A DNA stretch of 64,000 nucleotides. Source: Thermogemmatispora carboxidivorans. GTDB lineage: Bacteria; Chloroflexota; Ktedonobacteria; Ktedonobacterales; Ktedonobacteraceae. The position numbers and the translations under genes were made by a program. The stretch lies in contig NZ_JNIM01000001.1 in NCBI RefSeq assembly GCF_000702505.1, positions 4,154,001 to 4,218,000 of the forward strand, given 5' to 3'. Of this stretch, positions 26,477 through 35,534 are shown in pieces (positions within the stretch are counted from its first letter, which is position 1; every line of letters starts with the position of its first letter). The notes under the pieces are model-generated. The model searched no databases and was not told the origin of the DNA. It saw nothing but the letters and a program-made list of their open reading frames with translations.

Positions 26477-26491
26477 GAGTGCCTCCTTTCC

Positions 26492-28312
26492 CTAGAGGCG
26501 ACGCCAACAGATCACTCCTCCGCTGAGCAAGGCCACCAGCCGGGTTGACGTACAGGCAATATCGGCAATGCGCACCAGCGGCAGCCCCTCATGCTGAGCC
26601 TGCCAGCTCTGGCCCAGATCGTCCGAGCGGAAGATGCCACCGCCTGCCAGCACAAAGAGCGAGCGCTCTCCCGCCCGCTGGCACGAGACAACGCGGCGAA
26701 TGCCGCCGCCGCCGTGGCCGACCGCACAGCGGCGCCAGTTGCCGTCGGGTCCCGCCAGCAGCAGGATATTGCCAATGCCCAGCGTCAGCGGCTCAGGGCA
26801 GCTGGCCACCAGCGGCCAGTTCGTATCGGCCTCCAGTCCGCGTATCCAGTTACGCCCATCATCGGTTGAATACCAGAGGCAGACATGATACTGCCGCGGA
26901 TCGTAGGTCGCCGCCACCAGATGCTCAGGGGTGGCCTGCAGGGCCGCCAGCAGCGTCACCCCAAACGGCGGCGTCAACTGGCGCCAGCTTACGCCATCGT
27001 CGGCACTGTGCCAGAGGCGACGACCATCGCCGCTGGCCACCCAGAGATGACGGGACCGGCCATGACCGGCCCAGGTGATCAGCGTGTTGCCCTCCAGCGG
27101 CTCCGTCAACAAGCGCTGATGCTCACCGCTAGCCGGCCAGAGACGCAGCAGACCCTCGGGTCCAGCCAGCAGCAGCGTCTCGTCGTCGATCACCGCGCAC
27201 CCCGTCAGCGGCAAGGTCAGCCCCTGCAGGCGCTGCCATTCCGCCGTCTCGCCCGCTTCGTCCCCGGTCAGCCTGGCCTGCAGGGGGGCCGTATGTGTTC
27301 CCACCAGCCACAGGCGCTCACCCTGGGGCTGCAAACGCAGCAGATCATGCAGCGGCGGCTCAGGAAGAGCACGCCAACTGTGACCATCGTCGTCGCTGAC
27401 CAGCACCCCCTCAGCAGTGCCCGCATAGAGCCGACCCTGGCCCCGGTCCTGGCGGCAGACATGCACCATCCGCCCATCAACCGTCTGCCAGCTCCTGCCG
27501 CCATCGGTCGAGCGCAGCAGGCCGCGCTGCGTTCCCAACAAGAGCGTGCCCGCCTCCGTAGTGAAGAGCGACAGAGGATGAGCCTCCTGCAGGCCCTCTA
27601 CCGCCTGCAGAGGCTGCCAGCGCTCGCCTTCGGCGTCAGCCTGCAGCAGGGTGCCATTCTCCAACACCGCCAGGACATCCCCACCCGGCAGGCGCGTCAA
27701 GACCTCAACCGCTCCCTCACTGCTCTCCAGGACCCGCCGCCAGCCACGTCCGCCATCGCGCGAGCGATAGATGGCCTCATCGGTGGCCGCCAAGACTGTC
27801 AGCCGGTCCAGCCAGAGAAGATCGGTGATCTCATAGCTTTGCAAGCCAAAGGAGACGTTGCGCCAGGTGCGCCCGCCATCGCTGCTGCGCAAGACGCCAT
27901 TGGCCAGCGTCCCAGCCAGCAAGGTATTGTCGCTGCCGAAGGTTGGCGAGGGAGCCAGGGCCGTCACCCCAACGCTCCCATCTTCGATCTCGGCGCGCTG
28001 CCAGCCGGCTCCGCCCGTGAGCGAATAGGCCAGGCCGCCATTGCCACCCGCCAGCAGCAGATTGCCATAGGCCCATAAGGCCGTCACCGGCGCCGGCGGC
28101 AAGAGCACCGGCCCCGGCTCCCAGGCTCCAGCCTCTGCCCCCTCCGGCTTCTCGGAAGCCGTTCGATAGCAGGCGATGCCTCCCAGACCACCAGCCCACA
28201 AACGCCCCGGCGCCGGGGCCAGGGCATAGATTGGCGTCGGCAAGGCCGGCGCTCGCAGCTCACGCCAGGCCCGTCCGTCTGACTCCGATTCTTTCCCTGT
28301 GGTCATACTCAA
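26492..28312 (-). CDS. Asp-box (BNR) beta-propeller protein
   Basis: A 606-residue protein built of propeller blades with repeated Asp boxes of the form S-x-D-x-G-x-x-W: SSDGGRTW, SRDGGRGW, STDGGRSW, SDDDGHSW, SADDGVSW, STDDGRNW and SDDLGQSW. This is the sortilin/sialidase/Ycf48-type repeat used for protein binding; no sialidase catalytic residues are evident, nor a signal peptide, so it is probably a cytoplasmic assembly scaffold. TTG 28312 has AAGGAGG nine bases upstream, while the next ATG (28306) is 15 bases away, so TTG is chosen. The halogenase-like gene starts 15 bases after its stop. Confidence 0.82.
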   Translation of the reverse strand: MSMTTGKESESDGRAWRELRAPALPTPIYALAPAPGRLWAGGLGGIACYRTASEKPEGAEAGAWEPGPVLLPPAPVTALWAYGNLLLAGGNGGLAYSLTGGAGWQRAEIEDGSVGVTALAPSPTFGSDNTLLAGTLANGVLRSSDGGRTWRNVSFGLQSYEITDLLWLDRLTVLAATDEAIYRSRDGGRGWRRVLESSEGAVEVLTRLPGGDVLAVLENGTLLQADAEGERWQPLQAVEGLQEAHPLSLFTTEAGTLLLGTQRGLLRSTDGGRSWQTVDGRMVHVCRQDRGQGRLYAGTAEGVLVSDDDGHSWRALPEPPLHDLLRLQPQGERLWLVGTHTAPLQARLTGDEAGETAEWQRLQGLTLPLTGCAVIDDETLLLAGPEGLLRLWPASGEHQRLLTEPLEGNTLITWAGHGRSRHLWVASGDGRRLWHSADDGVSWRQLTPPFGVTLLAALQATPEHLVAATYDPRQYHVCLWYSTDDGRNWIRGLEADTNWPLVASCPEPLTLGIGNILLLAGPDGNWRRCAVGHGGGGIRRVVSCQRAGERSLFVLAGGGIFRSDDLGQSWQAQHEGLPLVRIADIACTSTRLVALLSGGVICWRRL

Positions 28313-28491
28313 AAGCAGACACCTCCTTCCGCTTTGCTCAACTGCGGCACGCGCCTCGGCTTCAGCGCCGCGGCACTTGTCATTATCGCAGAGAGCCGCA
28401 AGCGCCTGGCTCCCCCCATCACTCAGTAGCTACAGAGCAAGACCGCAGGTCGCCGGGTCCTCCACAGAGGCAGCTCCCTGCCCCCTTGCGC

Positions 28492-30177
28492 TCATCCATG
28501 AAAGACCACAGCATCGGTCGTGACCAGCATCGTCGCCAGACTGACCGCCGCCCGCAAAGCTCCGCGCACAACGCTGCAGCAGTCCAGGATACCGCGCTCC
28601 CACATCGAGACCACCTCACCGCGCAGAGCATCGAAGCCAGAATCGGCCCCCCGGCGACGTACCTCCTCCAGCACCAGCGGCGGATGCCTGCCTCCATGAT
28701 TGCGCACAATCTGCAAAAACGGCTCCTGCAGGGCGGCCTCCAGCAGCGCCACCCCCTGACGCTCGTCAGCGTCGGCACAGGCCACTCGCGCCTCCTCCAG
28801 AGCTGGCAGGCAGTTGAGCAGGGCCACACCGCCACCGGGCACCAGGCCACCCTCGTAGGCCGCCTCCAAAACGCGCAGCGCCTTCTCCGCCAGCTCCTTT
28901 CTCAACTCCAGCTCATGCTCATTGACAGCGCCGATCTTGAGGATGCCAATCCCGCCCGTCAGGCGCGCCAGACGCAGACGCAAAAACTCCCACTCGCTAT
29001 TTTTGCCGCGCGGAGCCTCGCGGAGCTGAGCGCGCACCGCAGCAATACGCTGCTGCACCTCGCGCATGCACCCCTGACCACCAATGATGGTCACCCCCGT
29101 CGGCGTCAGGATGGCCTGCTGAGCGTGACCAAGGTGCTCGCGCCGAATATGACGGCAGAGCGTCCCCGTCAGCTCTGAGAAGACTGTACCGCCCGTCAGG
29201 GCCGCCATATCGGCCAAATCATCATGGACCAGGGTTGCACCACTGGAGAGGACCAGCAGGCCGAGCGTCACCAGGCCGCGCACATGATTGGCCGCCAACA
29301 TCGTCAGAGCAGGCCCGCGCAAGGCCCGGGCAACCACCAGCAGCGGCGGGCGACACGGCTCCGTCAGCGCCAGTTCGAGCACAGGCAGCACCTGCTCAAC
29401 CTCGCACAACTCCTCGTCGGCGAGCACAATCCAGGGCTGGCGCAGGATCAGCCCAGCCTCACCCTCCGGCAGGAGCGCACGCGCCGGGATGTAGCCATCC
29501 CACTTGCCCCCGCGAATATATTCGTGATCAAGGCCCGGCCCGGGCAGCTCTTCGGTGACAATGGTGGAGCACGGCCCCAGGACCTCGAACATGGCCGCCA
29601 GCACCTCGCTCAGCTCGCCATCACCCGTTGCTCCTAAGACCAGAGCCTGCACCTCCTCGCAGCGCCCCAAGGGACGCGCCTGACGCTCCAGGGCCGCCTC
29701 CGCCGCCTCGACGGCCCGCTGCAGTCCACGCGCCAGAGCCGGTGGACTGGCCCCCGCCGCCAACCGGCGACAGGCCTCGTGCACCAAAACCCGCACCATG
29801 ACCGCCGCCAGCGCTACTCCATCGCCATAGCGCTCGTGCAGCTCCAGAGCCATCTCGCGCAGCAACATCGCTCCCAGGTTGTCACTGCGGTCACGCAGGG
29901 CAATGACACGCCGCGCAATGGTGCTGGCGTCGGCCAGCACCTCGCACTCACTGCGGCTCCGTTCGTTGAGAACCAGGGCGCGCGCCGGCCCCAGAGTCAG
30001 GGCCAGGGGCCGGGCCAGGAGATCAACGCCACGTACCAGGAGGCGTAAGGCCCGCGGCAGACGGATCAGCGAGGGCTGCTGCGCCACGCGCCGCAGCTCC
30101 GTGACCAGCCGCCGCGCCTCCGCCAGGCGGTAGCCAGTCGTGACATCACGCGGATTACGCGGCCTCAGCGTCGTCAT
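28492..30177 (-). CDS. Divergent GroEL-like chaperonin paralogue, ATPase residues lost
   Basis: A 561-residue protein alignable by eye with GroEL/Cpn60 over its length: LALTLGPARALVLN (GroEL TLGPKGRNVVLD), YGDGVALAAVMV (GDGTTTATVLA), and EGGLVPGGGVALL near the C-terminal equatorial domain. Key nucleotide residues are changed: the Asp of VVLD (GroEL Asp52) is Asn, the TTT after Asp87 is VAL, and the Asp398 position (VEDAL) reads AEKAL. The C-terminus lacks a GGM tail. It therefore probably cannot cycle like GroEL and may be a scaffold or a holdase for partners in this operon. The start overlaps the upstream membrane-protein stop (ATGA at 30174-30177). Confidence 0.75.
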   Translation of the reverse strand: MTTLRPRNPRDVTTGYRLAEARRLVTELRRVAQQPSLIRLPRALRLLVRGVDLLARPLALTLGPARALVLNERSRSECEVLADASTIARRVIALRDRSDNLGAMLLREMALELHERYGDGVALAAVMVRVLVHEACRRLAAGASPPALARGLQRAVEAAEAALERQARPLGRCEEVQALVLGATGDGELSEVLAAMFEVLGPCSTIVTEELPGPGLDHEYIRGGKWDGYIPARALLPEGEAGLILRQPWIVLADEELCEVEQVLPVLELALTEPCRPPLLVVARALRGPALTMLAANHVRGLVTLGLLVLSSGATLVHDDLADMAALTGGTVFSELTGTLCRHIRREHLGHAQQAILTPTGVTIIGGQGCMREVQQRIAAVRAQLREAPRGKNSEWEFLRLRLARLTGGIGILKIGAVNEHELELRKELAEKALRVLEAAYEGGLVPGGGVALLNCLPALEEARVACADADERQGVALLEAALQEPFLQIVRNHGGRHPPLVLEEVRRRGADSGFDALRGEVVSMWERGILDCCSVVRGALRAAVSLATMLVTTDAVVFHG

Positions 30178-30899
30178 GGCAGGTCCACCCTTAACTCACC
30201 TCGACCTCGACGGGCCAGCAGCACCAGCCCCCTCCTCCAGAGCAGCAGAGCCGCCAGCACCGGCGCAATCAGGAAGAAGCCAGCAATCGAAAGATAGCCG
30301 ACAAGCATAACAGCCAGAGCCAGCAAGAGCGAGCCGGCTGTCGGCAACGGATAGCGCCAGGCCAGCCGCAAAGCGCGCCAGAGCAACGACCAGGCCCCCT
30401 GCTCCGGCTCCGCCACAAAGAGCGGCCCCCAGTAGGCGGCACTGAAGAGCAGGATCAGCAGCAATAGTCTAAACAGAATATCCAGCAGCAAGAACTGAAG
30501 TGGCGCCACGACGATAATCAGCAGGCAAAGCAGACCACAGAGACCCGGCAGTGGCGCCAGCGTGCGCAGGCACGGCAGCAGCAAGCGACCCAGGTCGTCG
30601 CGCAACATCGCCAGGTCCAGCGGCTCCTGACGATTGAGACGGGCCACGCCGCTAAAGAGCACGGCTGTCGCCGGCAGCAACGCCAGGGCACTGTAGGCCA
30701 CCAGGAGCAGACGTAGCCCCAGCGGAAGAGCTGGCCAGGCCAGCGCAACTAAGGCCGGCACCAACTGCACAGCCCAGGCCACGTTGAGGGCAACCAGCCG
30801 CTCCAGCTGGTCTCGCAACAGGACAAAAGCCCCCCAGATTGGACGGCGCAGCGTCTCCTCTGAAAGGGCATCGGCCTCAAACTCTTCAAAGAATGGCAT
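30174..30899 (-). CDS. Multi-helix membrane protein, possibly DUF624-like
   Basis: A 241-residue integral membrane protein. A short soluble lead (MPFFEEFEADALSEETLRRP) precedes about five or six hydrophobic helices; charged pairs RLNRQEPLDLAMLRDDLGR form the main cytoplasmic loop. Length and pattern recall DUF624/YesL proteins that often accompany sugar ABC transporters, but the match is weak. The frame is open further upstream to 30989; ATG 30899 avoids a cysteine-rich unlikely leader. The stop overlaps the chaperonin-like gene's ATG, so the two are translationally coupled. Confidence 0.65.
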   Translation of the reverse strand: MPFFEEFEADALSEETLRRPIWGAFVLLRDQLERLVALNVAWAVQLVPALVALAWPALPLGLRLLLVAYSALALLPATAVLFSGVARLNRQEPLDLAMLRDDLGRLLLPCLRTLAPLPGLCGLLCLLIIVVAPLQFLLLDILFRLLLLILLFSAAYWGPLFVAEPEQGAWSLLWRALRLAWRYPLPTAGSLLLALAVMLVGYLSIAGFFLIAPVLAALLLWRRGLVLLARRGRGELRVDLP

Positions 30900-31076
30900 C
30901 GTCTCTGTTCTCCCTGTCCCCGGAAAGCAGAACAAACAGGCGCTAACGCGATCACATCCTGCGCTACAAGCGCAGAGCAGCACCGGCACGGCGGGCAGGG
31001 AGCCACAGGGAGCCAGACAGACAGACAGCCTGCCGCTCCTACCCGTCGTGCCCCGCGGTACCCATTGATGTCGTCG

Positions 31077-31121
31077 GCCAGCCGAATGCTCGCCGACGCC
31101 TTCCCAGGCAAGCCGGCTGGC
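31077..31121 (-). terminator. Inverted repeat after the second ABC permease gene
   Basis: GCCAGCCG (31077-31084) pairs with CGGCTGGC (31114-31121) in the 242-base gap between the MalG-like permease and the membrane-protein operon. No T-run, so termination is tentative. Confidence 0.3.
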
Positions 31122-31141
31122 TACCCCAGACGGACACGGGC

Positions 31142-32182
31142 CTACTTCAGGCCCTGGATGCGCACACCGCGCAGCAGATACTCACGGCAGAGAATGAACA
31201 TCACAAAGATTGGGAGGGTCTGCAAGAGGGCCAGCACCATCAGGCCATTCCACGAGAGACCCGCCGCCAGGGCCGAACGCATGGCCACCGACTGGCTCAG
31301 GGCCGTGGCGCGATCCATCACCCCCGAATTGATGAAGTTGTTCATGACCGTATAGACCGCCAGCGCGGTCGGAGCTTTGTCGTTGCTCTGGATCACTAGC
31401 TGCGGCCACAGGAAGCTATCCCAGACTGCATAGAACTGAATCCAGGCCACCACTGAATAGACCGGGACGCTCATCGGGAAGACAATGCGGCGGAAGATGT
31501 TGAACTCCGAGCCGCCATCGACGCGCGCCGCCTGTAGCACCGAGTCGGGGATCGTGTCGAAGTAGCCCTTGAAGATCAGGTAGTTGTAAGCATTGAAGAT
31601 ACCCGGCACAATAATGGCCCAGGGCGTATCGTAGAGCGAGAGGGTCGGGAAAGGCTGATCGGTCCCCGGCAGATTGGGCACGGAGGCAGCCGGCAGGGCA
31701 AAGGGGAAATTGAGCGCCAGGAAGAGCATCGGGATCAAGAGCACCGCCAGCGGGATCATCAGGGTGCCGATAAAGAAGAGAAAGGCCCAGCGCGCGCGCC
31801 GCCCGCGCAGCAGCTTGCTGGTGGCATAAGCGGCCATCGAGGTCACGGGAATCGAGATCAGCAGGGTCACAGAGGTCATGAAGAACGAGTTCCAGAAATA
31901 GACCCAGAACGGTTCTCCCGCCGACCCAGCCAACAAGGCACCAACCCCACTGTTCTCGGCCCACTGGATCACCAACTTCCAGGCCGCCAGCGTGGGATGC
32001 AGCGGCCAGAACACCGGCGTCGTCGACAGCGTGTCCTGCGCCGGCGTGATCGAAGTCACGATCATGATATAGAACGGCACCAGGTGGGTCAGGACGCCCA
32101 AGGACAACAGGATCACCATCAGCCACCAGCCCAGCCTTAGCAAGGGCTGCTTTCTGCCAACCTTTGGGAAAAGCATAGACAC
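31142..32182 (-). CDS. Carbohydrate ABC transporter permease, MalG type
   Basis: A 346-residue inner-membrane permease with six helices and the EAA loop AARVDGGSEFNIFRRIVFPM that docks on the ATPase. An extended periplasmic loop after helix 1 (ITPAQDTLSTTPVFWPLHPT) is usual for MalG-like subunits. The frame opens at GTG 32191, only one base after AAGGAG; GTG 32182 with 10-base spacing is the better start, and ATG 32176 is also possible. It follows the MalF-like permease by about 50 bases and forms the channel with it. Confidence 0.87.
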   Translation of the reverse strand: MSMLFPKVGRKQPLLRLGWWLMVILLSLGVLTHLVPFYIMIVTSITPAQDTLSTTPVFWPLHPTLAAWKLVIQWAENSGVGALLAGSAGEPFWVYFWNSFFMTSVTLLISIPVTSMAAYATSKLLRGRRARWAFLFFIGTLMIPLAVLLIPMLFLALNFPFALPAASVPNLPGTDQPFPTLSLYDTPWAIIVPGIFNAYNYLIFKGYFDTIPDSVLQAARVDGGSEFNIFRRIVFPMSVPVYSVVAWIQFYAVWDSFLWPQLVIQSNDKAPTALAVYTVMNNFINSGVMDRATALSQSVAMRSALAAGLSWNGLMVLALLQTLPIFVMFILCREYLLRGVRIQGLK

Positions 32183-32232
32183 AACAAACACACTCCTTCT
32201 GCTACCTGACTGACTTGCGCGCTCGTGCCCGG

Positions 32233-33174
32233 TCAGGCATCCGGGTCCTCCTTAAAGAAGATGCGGAAGAGCACAACGACAAAGAAAATCAACAAAAAGA
32301 GATAGATCGAGAGTGCCGTCGCATCAGCGTAGCGTTGATTCTGGATATAGGAGAAGAGGTAGAGCATCACCGTGCGACTGGCCCCCTCGGGCTGGCCGCC
32401 CGTGAGAATCTGCGGCCAGGTATAGTCTTGCAACCCCTGGATGATGCCGTAAACCAGCATAACGGCGATCACCGGGCGCAGGCGTGGCAGGGAGACAGTC
32501 CAGATCTTGCGCCAGAAGCCGGCCCCCTCGATCTCCGCCGCCTCAAAGTAGGAGCGTGGAATCCCCTGCAGGGCCGCCATGTAGGCCAGGCCAGCCACGC
32601 CCGGCCCCGCCACAACCACCGACGGGAAGACTAGCCAGAAGAGCACCTGATGGGGATCATTGAGAAAGGGCTGATGCGGTAGATGGAGGATCTCGGTGGC
32701 GATGTACTCCAGCAGACCGTACTGCTCATTGTAGAGATAGCGCCAGAGGATGCCATTGGCAATGACGCTGATCGGCAGGAACCACAGGATCATCATCCAG
32801 CGCATCAGGCGCGGCGGTAGCTCCATCAAGAAGATGGCGATCAGCAAGGGGAAGATGAAGGTCAGGGCCACCAACATGGTCCCATAGATAAAGGTCACAC
32901 GAAAGGCCTGCCCAACCAGGGGATCGTTCCAGACCCGAAGGTAGCTCTCCAGCCCGGTAAAACGACTGGGCAGCATCGGCTGAGCGTCGGTGAAGCTGAT
33001 CAGAAAGGCCATCAGCAACGGATACCAGCCCCAGACGAGCTGAAAGAGGGCTGCCGGCAACAGAAAGAGCCAGGTCTCCAGCCGACTGCGCCGCCGCAGG
33101 CGCTGGGCCTGGGCTGGCTGCTCCACTTCGCTCGCGCTCGCCGGGGCCGCCACTCCGGTAAGCGGTTCAGACAT
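32233..33174 (-). CDS. Carbohydrate ABC transporter permease, MalF/UgpA type
   Basis: A 313-residue permease with six predicted helices (LFLLPAALFQLVWGWYPLLM first) and the EAA loop YFEAAEIEGAGFWRKIWTVSLP. The first 35 residues are a Ser/Ala/Pro-rich cytoplasmic tail. ATG 33174 is preceded by GGAAGGA at 11 bases; an in-frame ATG at 33195 would place the ribosome site inside the coding region. It pairs with the MalG-like permease and the upstream binding protein in one carbohydrate importer of the CUT1 class. Confidence 0.87.
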   Translation of the reverse strand: MSEPLTGVAAPASASEVEQPAQAQRLRRRSRLETWLFLLPAALFQLVWGWYPLLMAFLISFTDAQPMLPSRFTGLESYLRVWNDPLVGQAFRVTFIYGTMLVALTFIFPLLIAIFLMELPPRLMRWMMILWFLPISVIANGILWRYLYNEQYGLLEYIATEILHLPHQPFLNDPHQVLFWLVFPSVVVAGPGVAGLAYMAALQGIPRSYFEAAEIEGAGFWRKIWTVSLPRLRPVIAVMLVYGIIQGLQDYTWPQILTGGQPEGASRTVMLYLFSYIQNQRYADATALSIYLFLLIFFVVVLFRIFFKEDPDA

Positions 33175-33509
33175 TGCTCTCGTACTTCCTTCCATAGAAG
33201 ACGGGCCGCCGGGACCCCCTGGCTACGCTTCAGTCAGGGGAGAAAGGCGACTCCCTGCTTGCTGTCCGCAGAAGGTCGACCACTCGCTCCCTCCTCGTGC
33301 TGGTCAGGGCAAAGGCTCCGACCGCAAGGTCAGCTCAGCAACGGCTCCGCTCCGGCTGGCAGAGTCAAGGCCGGAGCGGACTGGCCAGGGCTGGCGGGAC
33401 CGTCGGGGCCCGGCTCGCCAGCCCTGCCAGCCAGTACAGCGACACTGGCCCTGCGCAGGAGGCCGGGGAGGGTCGTCTGCTGCTTCCTCCGACAAGGGAA
33501 CGGCCTGGC
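33175..33509. other. Intergenic region between binding protein and permease
   Basis: 335 GC-rich bases in an otherwise tight operon, no gene. The main feature is the bulged 15-bp stem at 33381-33430, see its own entry. Confidence 0.5.
33381..33430 (-). terminator. Strong intercistronic stem-loop, binding protein / permease
   Basis: CTGGCCAGGGCTGGCG (33381-33396) pairs with CGCCAGCCCTGCCAG (33416-33430) with a single bulged C and a 19-base loop. No T-run. Placed between a highly needed binding protein and low-copy permeases, as the REP structure in the E. coli malE-malF gap, it may stabilise the upstream message or attenuate the downstream one. Confidence 0.5.
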
Positions 33510-35204
33510 TTAGCCCCCCAGAGCCGGCAGAACCTTCTGCACATACCAGGGGTGGAAAAGTTCCGCCGAGTAGAGCGGGGCATATTTGGCCCAGAAGGCA
33601 TCGAGATCGGCAAAGAACTTCTTCGCACTGGCAATGAAGGTATCCCTGGACAAACTGGAGGAGAGCGAGGCGAACTGTGCGTTCTGCACGTCCTGCAGCT
33701 TCATCAGTACTGTCGGGATGCTGTCCTGGGTGTAGGCCAGGCCCGAGTTGGCATCGTTCCAGGCGTCACCAGTCGGACCCGGATTCTGCTCCGCCGGGAA
33801 GTAGAGGCCGGGATCGGGGAGCTGGGGAATGGCGGCGGCGGCGTTGACGGCCTGCATCGTCAACTTGCCCCAGGCCTGTTCAGCAGTGCCCTTGATGCCG
33901 TAGTCGATCTGCAGCTTCGACATCGGCGGCACCTCCAGGAAGACATCTTTGAGGTCGTGGGTGACCCTGTAGATCTCCTGGCGCTGCTTGAGTAGTTCCT
34001 CGCCGATAATAAACTGCACCAGGAAGTCGAAGGCTTTGGCCAGAGCCGGCTTGTTGCGCTGCAGATGAGGATCGATGGAGCCGATGGCTGAGCCGGCCTG
34101 GGTGGCTCCGAAGGAGCCGAGGTAGCCGATGGGGTGCGAGATCCAGCCGACGACCTCCTCAAAGGGCTTACCCACTTTGACGGCAATGTTGATGGCGCTC
34201 GTCGGGTCGGTCACCGGGCGCGTGAAGAAGCCCGTATTGTTGGCCATCATGGCCACGTCGCCACGGGCAAAGGCCTGGGCCACGTCGCTGTCGCCGGTCG
34301 AGAGCGAGGAGGTAATCGATTTGTCGGTGAAGTACATGCCGCGCCAGTTCTCGATGACCTGCTCGTACTGGCTCAGCCAGGGCGTGAGGTTGTAGCGCCA
34401 GGGCCAGGCGTTGGAGGGCGTCGGCTCCAGACCCAGGGCGCCATAGCCGGTGGCGCCAGAGTTGAGACCATTGGCCTGCAGGCTCCGGTCGAAGACGTAG
34501 AATTGGAGGGCCGCCCCCTTCATCTTGGCGCTGGTCAGGGCCTTGGCCAGCTTGCGGAAATCGCTCCAGGTCCAGCCCGGCGTCGGCTCAACCAGCCCGC
34601 TCTGCTGAATCAGGTCACGGCGGAAATACATGCCGTCGCCGGCTCCGTAGCCGCCCGGGGTGCCGTAGTAACGCCCGTTGACCTTCCAGCTGCGGTAGAC
34701 AGGTAGATAAATAGCGGTGAGCTGGCTCTCTAGCCTGGTGCTGACAACCAGATCGGTGACGTCCGCCGCCAGGCCGCGGGCGAAGGCGCTGCGCACGACA
34801 TTGTTGATGAAAGAGCCAAGGATGTTGCCCTCGAACCAGGTCGGGGCCGTGCCGGCGGCAATGGCCTGGGTGACCGCGGACTGGCTCCAGATGTTGGTGT
34901 CGGTGTGCTTGATCTTGACGCCGGGATTCTTCTTGAGCCAGTCGGCCAGAGCGTCGGCGTAGGCTTTGAGGGTGACGTTCCCTTTCTGCTGCTCGGCAGT
35001 GGGCATGGCATCGCCCGGCCAGCCGTTGGTGAGAAAGGTGACGTTCACAACCGTGTTGGAGCTGCTCCCTCCACAGGCTGCGAGCAAGGCCCCACCCGCC
35101 AGGGCCACACTCCCCGCAGCAGCTGTGCGGAGCAGCTGCCGGCGCGTTAGCGTCCTCTCAGGCACGAGCAGCGGCTCTAGAAGGGTGCGCGTTTCGTGAG
35201 CCAT
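33510..35204 (-). CDS. ABC sugar-binding lipoprotein (twin-arginine)
   Basis: A 564-residue extracellular solute-binding protein, family 1. The N-terminus has LTRRQLLRTAAAGSVAL followed by the lipobox LLAAC, so it is exported and lipid-anchored, probably by the Tat route. It is longer than typical maltose-binding proteins, as expected for oligosaccharide binders. Features such as GTPGGYGAGDGMYFRRDLI and WTWSDFRKLAKALTSAKMKG are standard for the family. AAGGAG lies eight bases before ATG 35204; the frame is open further upstream without a better start. It is the first gene after the promoter at 35488-35516 and CebR-like operator at 35461-35474, and captures oligosaccharides for the two permeases. 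Confidence 0.88.
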   Translation of the reverse strand: MAHETRTLLEPLLVPERTLTRRQLLRTAAAGSVALAGGALLAACGGSSSNTVVNVTFLTNGWPGDAMPTAEQQKGNVTLKAYADALADWLKKNPGVKIKHTDTNIWSQSAVTQAIAAGTAPTWFEGNILGSFINNVVRSAFARGLAADVTDLVVSTRLESQLTAIYLPVYRSWKVNGRYYGTPGGYGAGDGMYFRRDLIQQSGLVEPTPGWTWSDFRKLAKALTSAKMKGAALQFYVFDRSLQANGLNSGATGYGALGLEPTPSNAWPWRYNLTPWLSQYEQVIENWRGMYFTDKSITSSLSTGDSDVAQAFARGDVAMMANNTGFFTRPVTDPTSAINIAVKVGKPFEEVVGWISHPIGYLGSFGATQAGSAIGSIDPHLQRNKPALAKAFDFLVQFIIGEELLKQRQEIYRVTHDLKDVFLEVPPMSKLQIDYGIKGTAEQAWGKLTMQAVNAAAAIPQLPDPGLYFPAEQNPGPTGDAWNDANSGLAYTQDSIPTVLMKLQDVQNAQFASLSSSLSRDTFIASAKKFFADLDAFWAKYAPLYSAELFHPWYVQKVLPALGG

Positions 35205-35456
35205 AATCTCATCTCCTTCTTTGGAAGCTGGTGAATGCTCTGGGTCCATCCTTGTCGTCTTGCATCTGAAGCCCTGTGCTTTGCCTCGTCCTTGTCTGCC
35301 TTGCCTCCGTGGCCGAACACGCGGCCTCTCCTCGTGCGTCCTTCCAGCAATCTGCTCGCCTGCCATTGAGGCTGCCTTAGCTGTACATCAGTTCAACCGT
35401 GTGTACGGTCAAATTCTGGCCCAACTATACCTTCTTTGGTCGTGACTCAAGTCTCA

Positions 35457-35478
35457 GTTGTGGGATCGCTCCCATAAC
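35457..35478. promoter_or_regulatory. CebR/CelR-like LacI operator 1
   Basis: Core TGGGATCGCTCCCA at 35461-35474, extended by GTT/AAC at 35457-35459 and 35476-35478. It differs at one position from the CebR/CelR operator TGGGAGCGCTCCCA known from Streptomyces and Thermobifida. It lies about 14 bases after the -10 box of the binding-protein promoter, so binding would repress the importer. Confidence 0.75.
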
Positions 35479-35487
35479 TCTATTGAG

Positions 35488-35516
35488 AGTGTACCTAACA
35501 AAAGGATCACTGTCAA
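35488..35516 (-). promoter_or_regulatory. Predicted promoter of the sugar importer operon
   Basis: Minus-strand TTGACA (35511-35516), 17-base spacer, TACACT (35488-35493). Transcription would start near 35481, immediately before the operator. Confidence 0.65.
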
Positions 35517-35534
35517 GTTTTCGATGGTGCCATT

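Noticed and set aside
26885-28078. 397-codon open frame on the plus strand
   Set aside because: Antisense to the Asp-box propeller; Gln/Arg-rich translation without motif.
29868-29882. Half-site ATCGCTCCCAGG resembling the CebR-like operator
   Set aside because: Only one arm matches and it is inside the chaperonin-like coding sequence.
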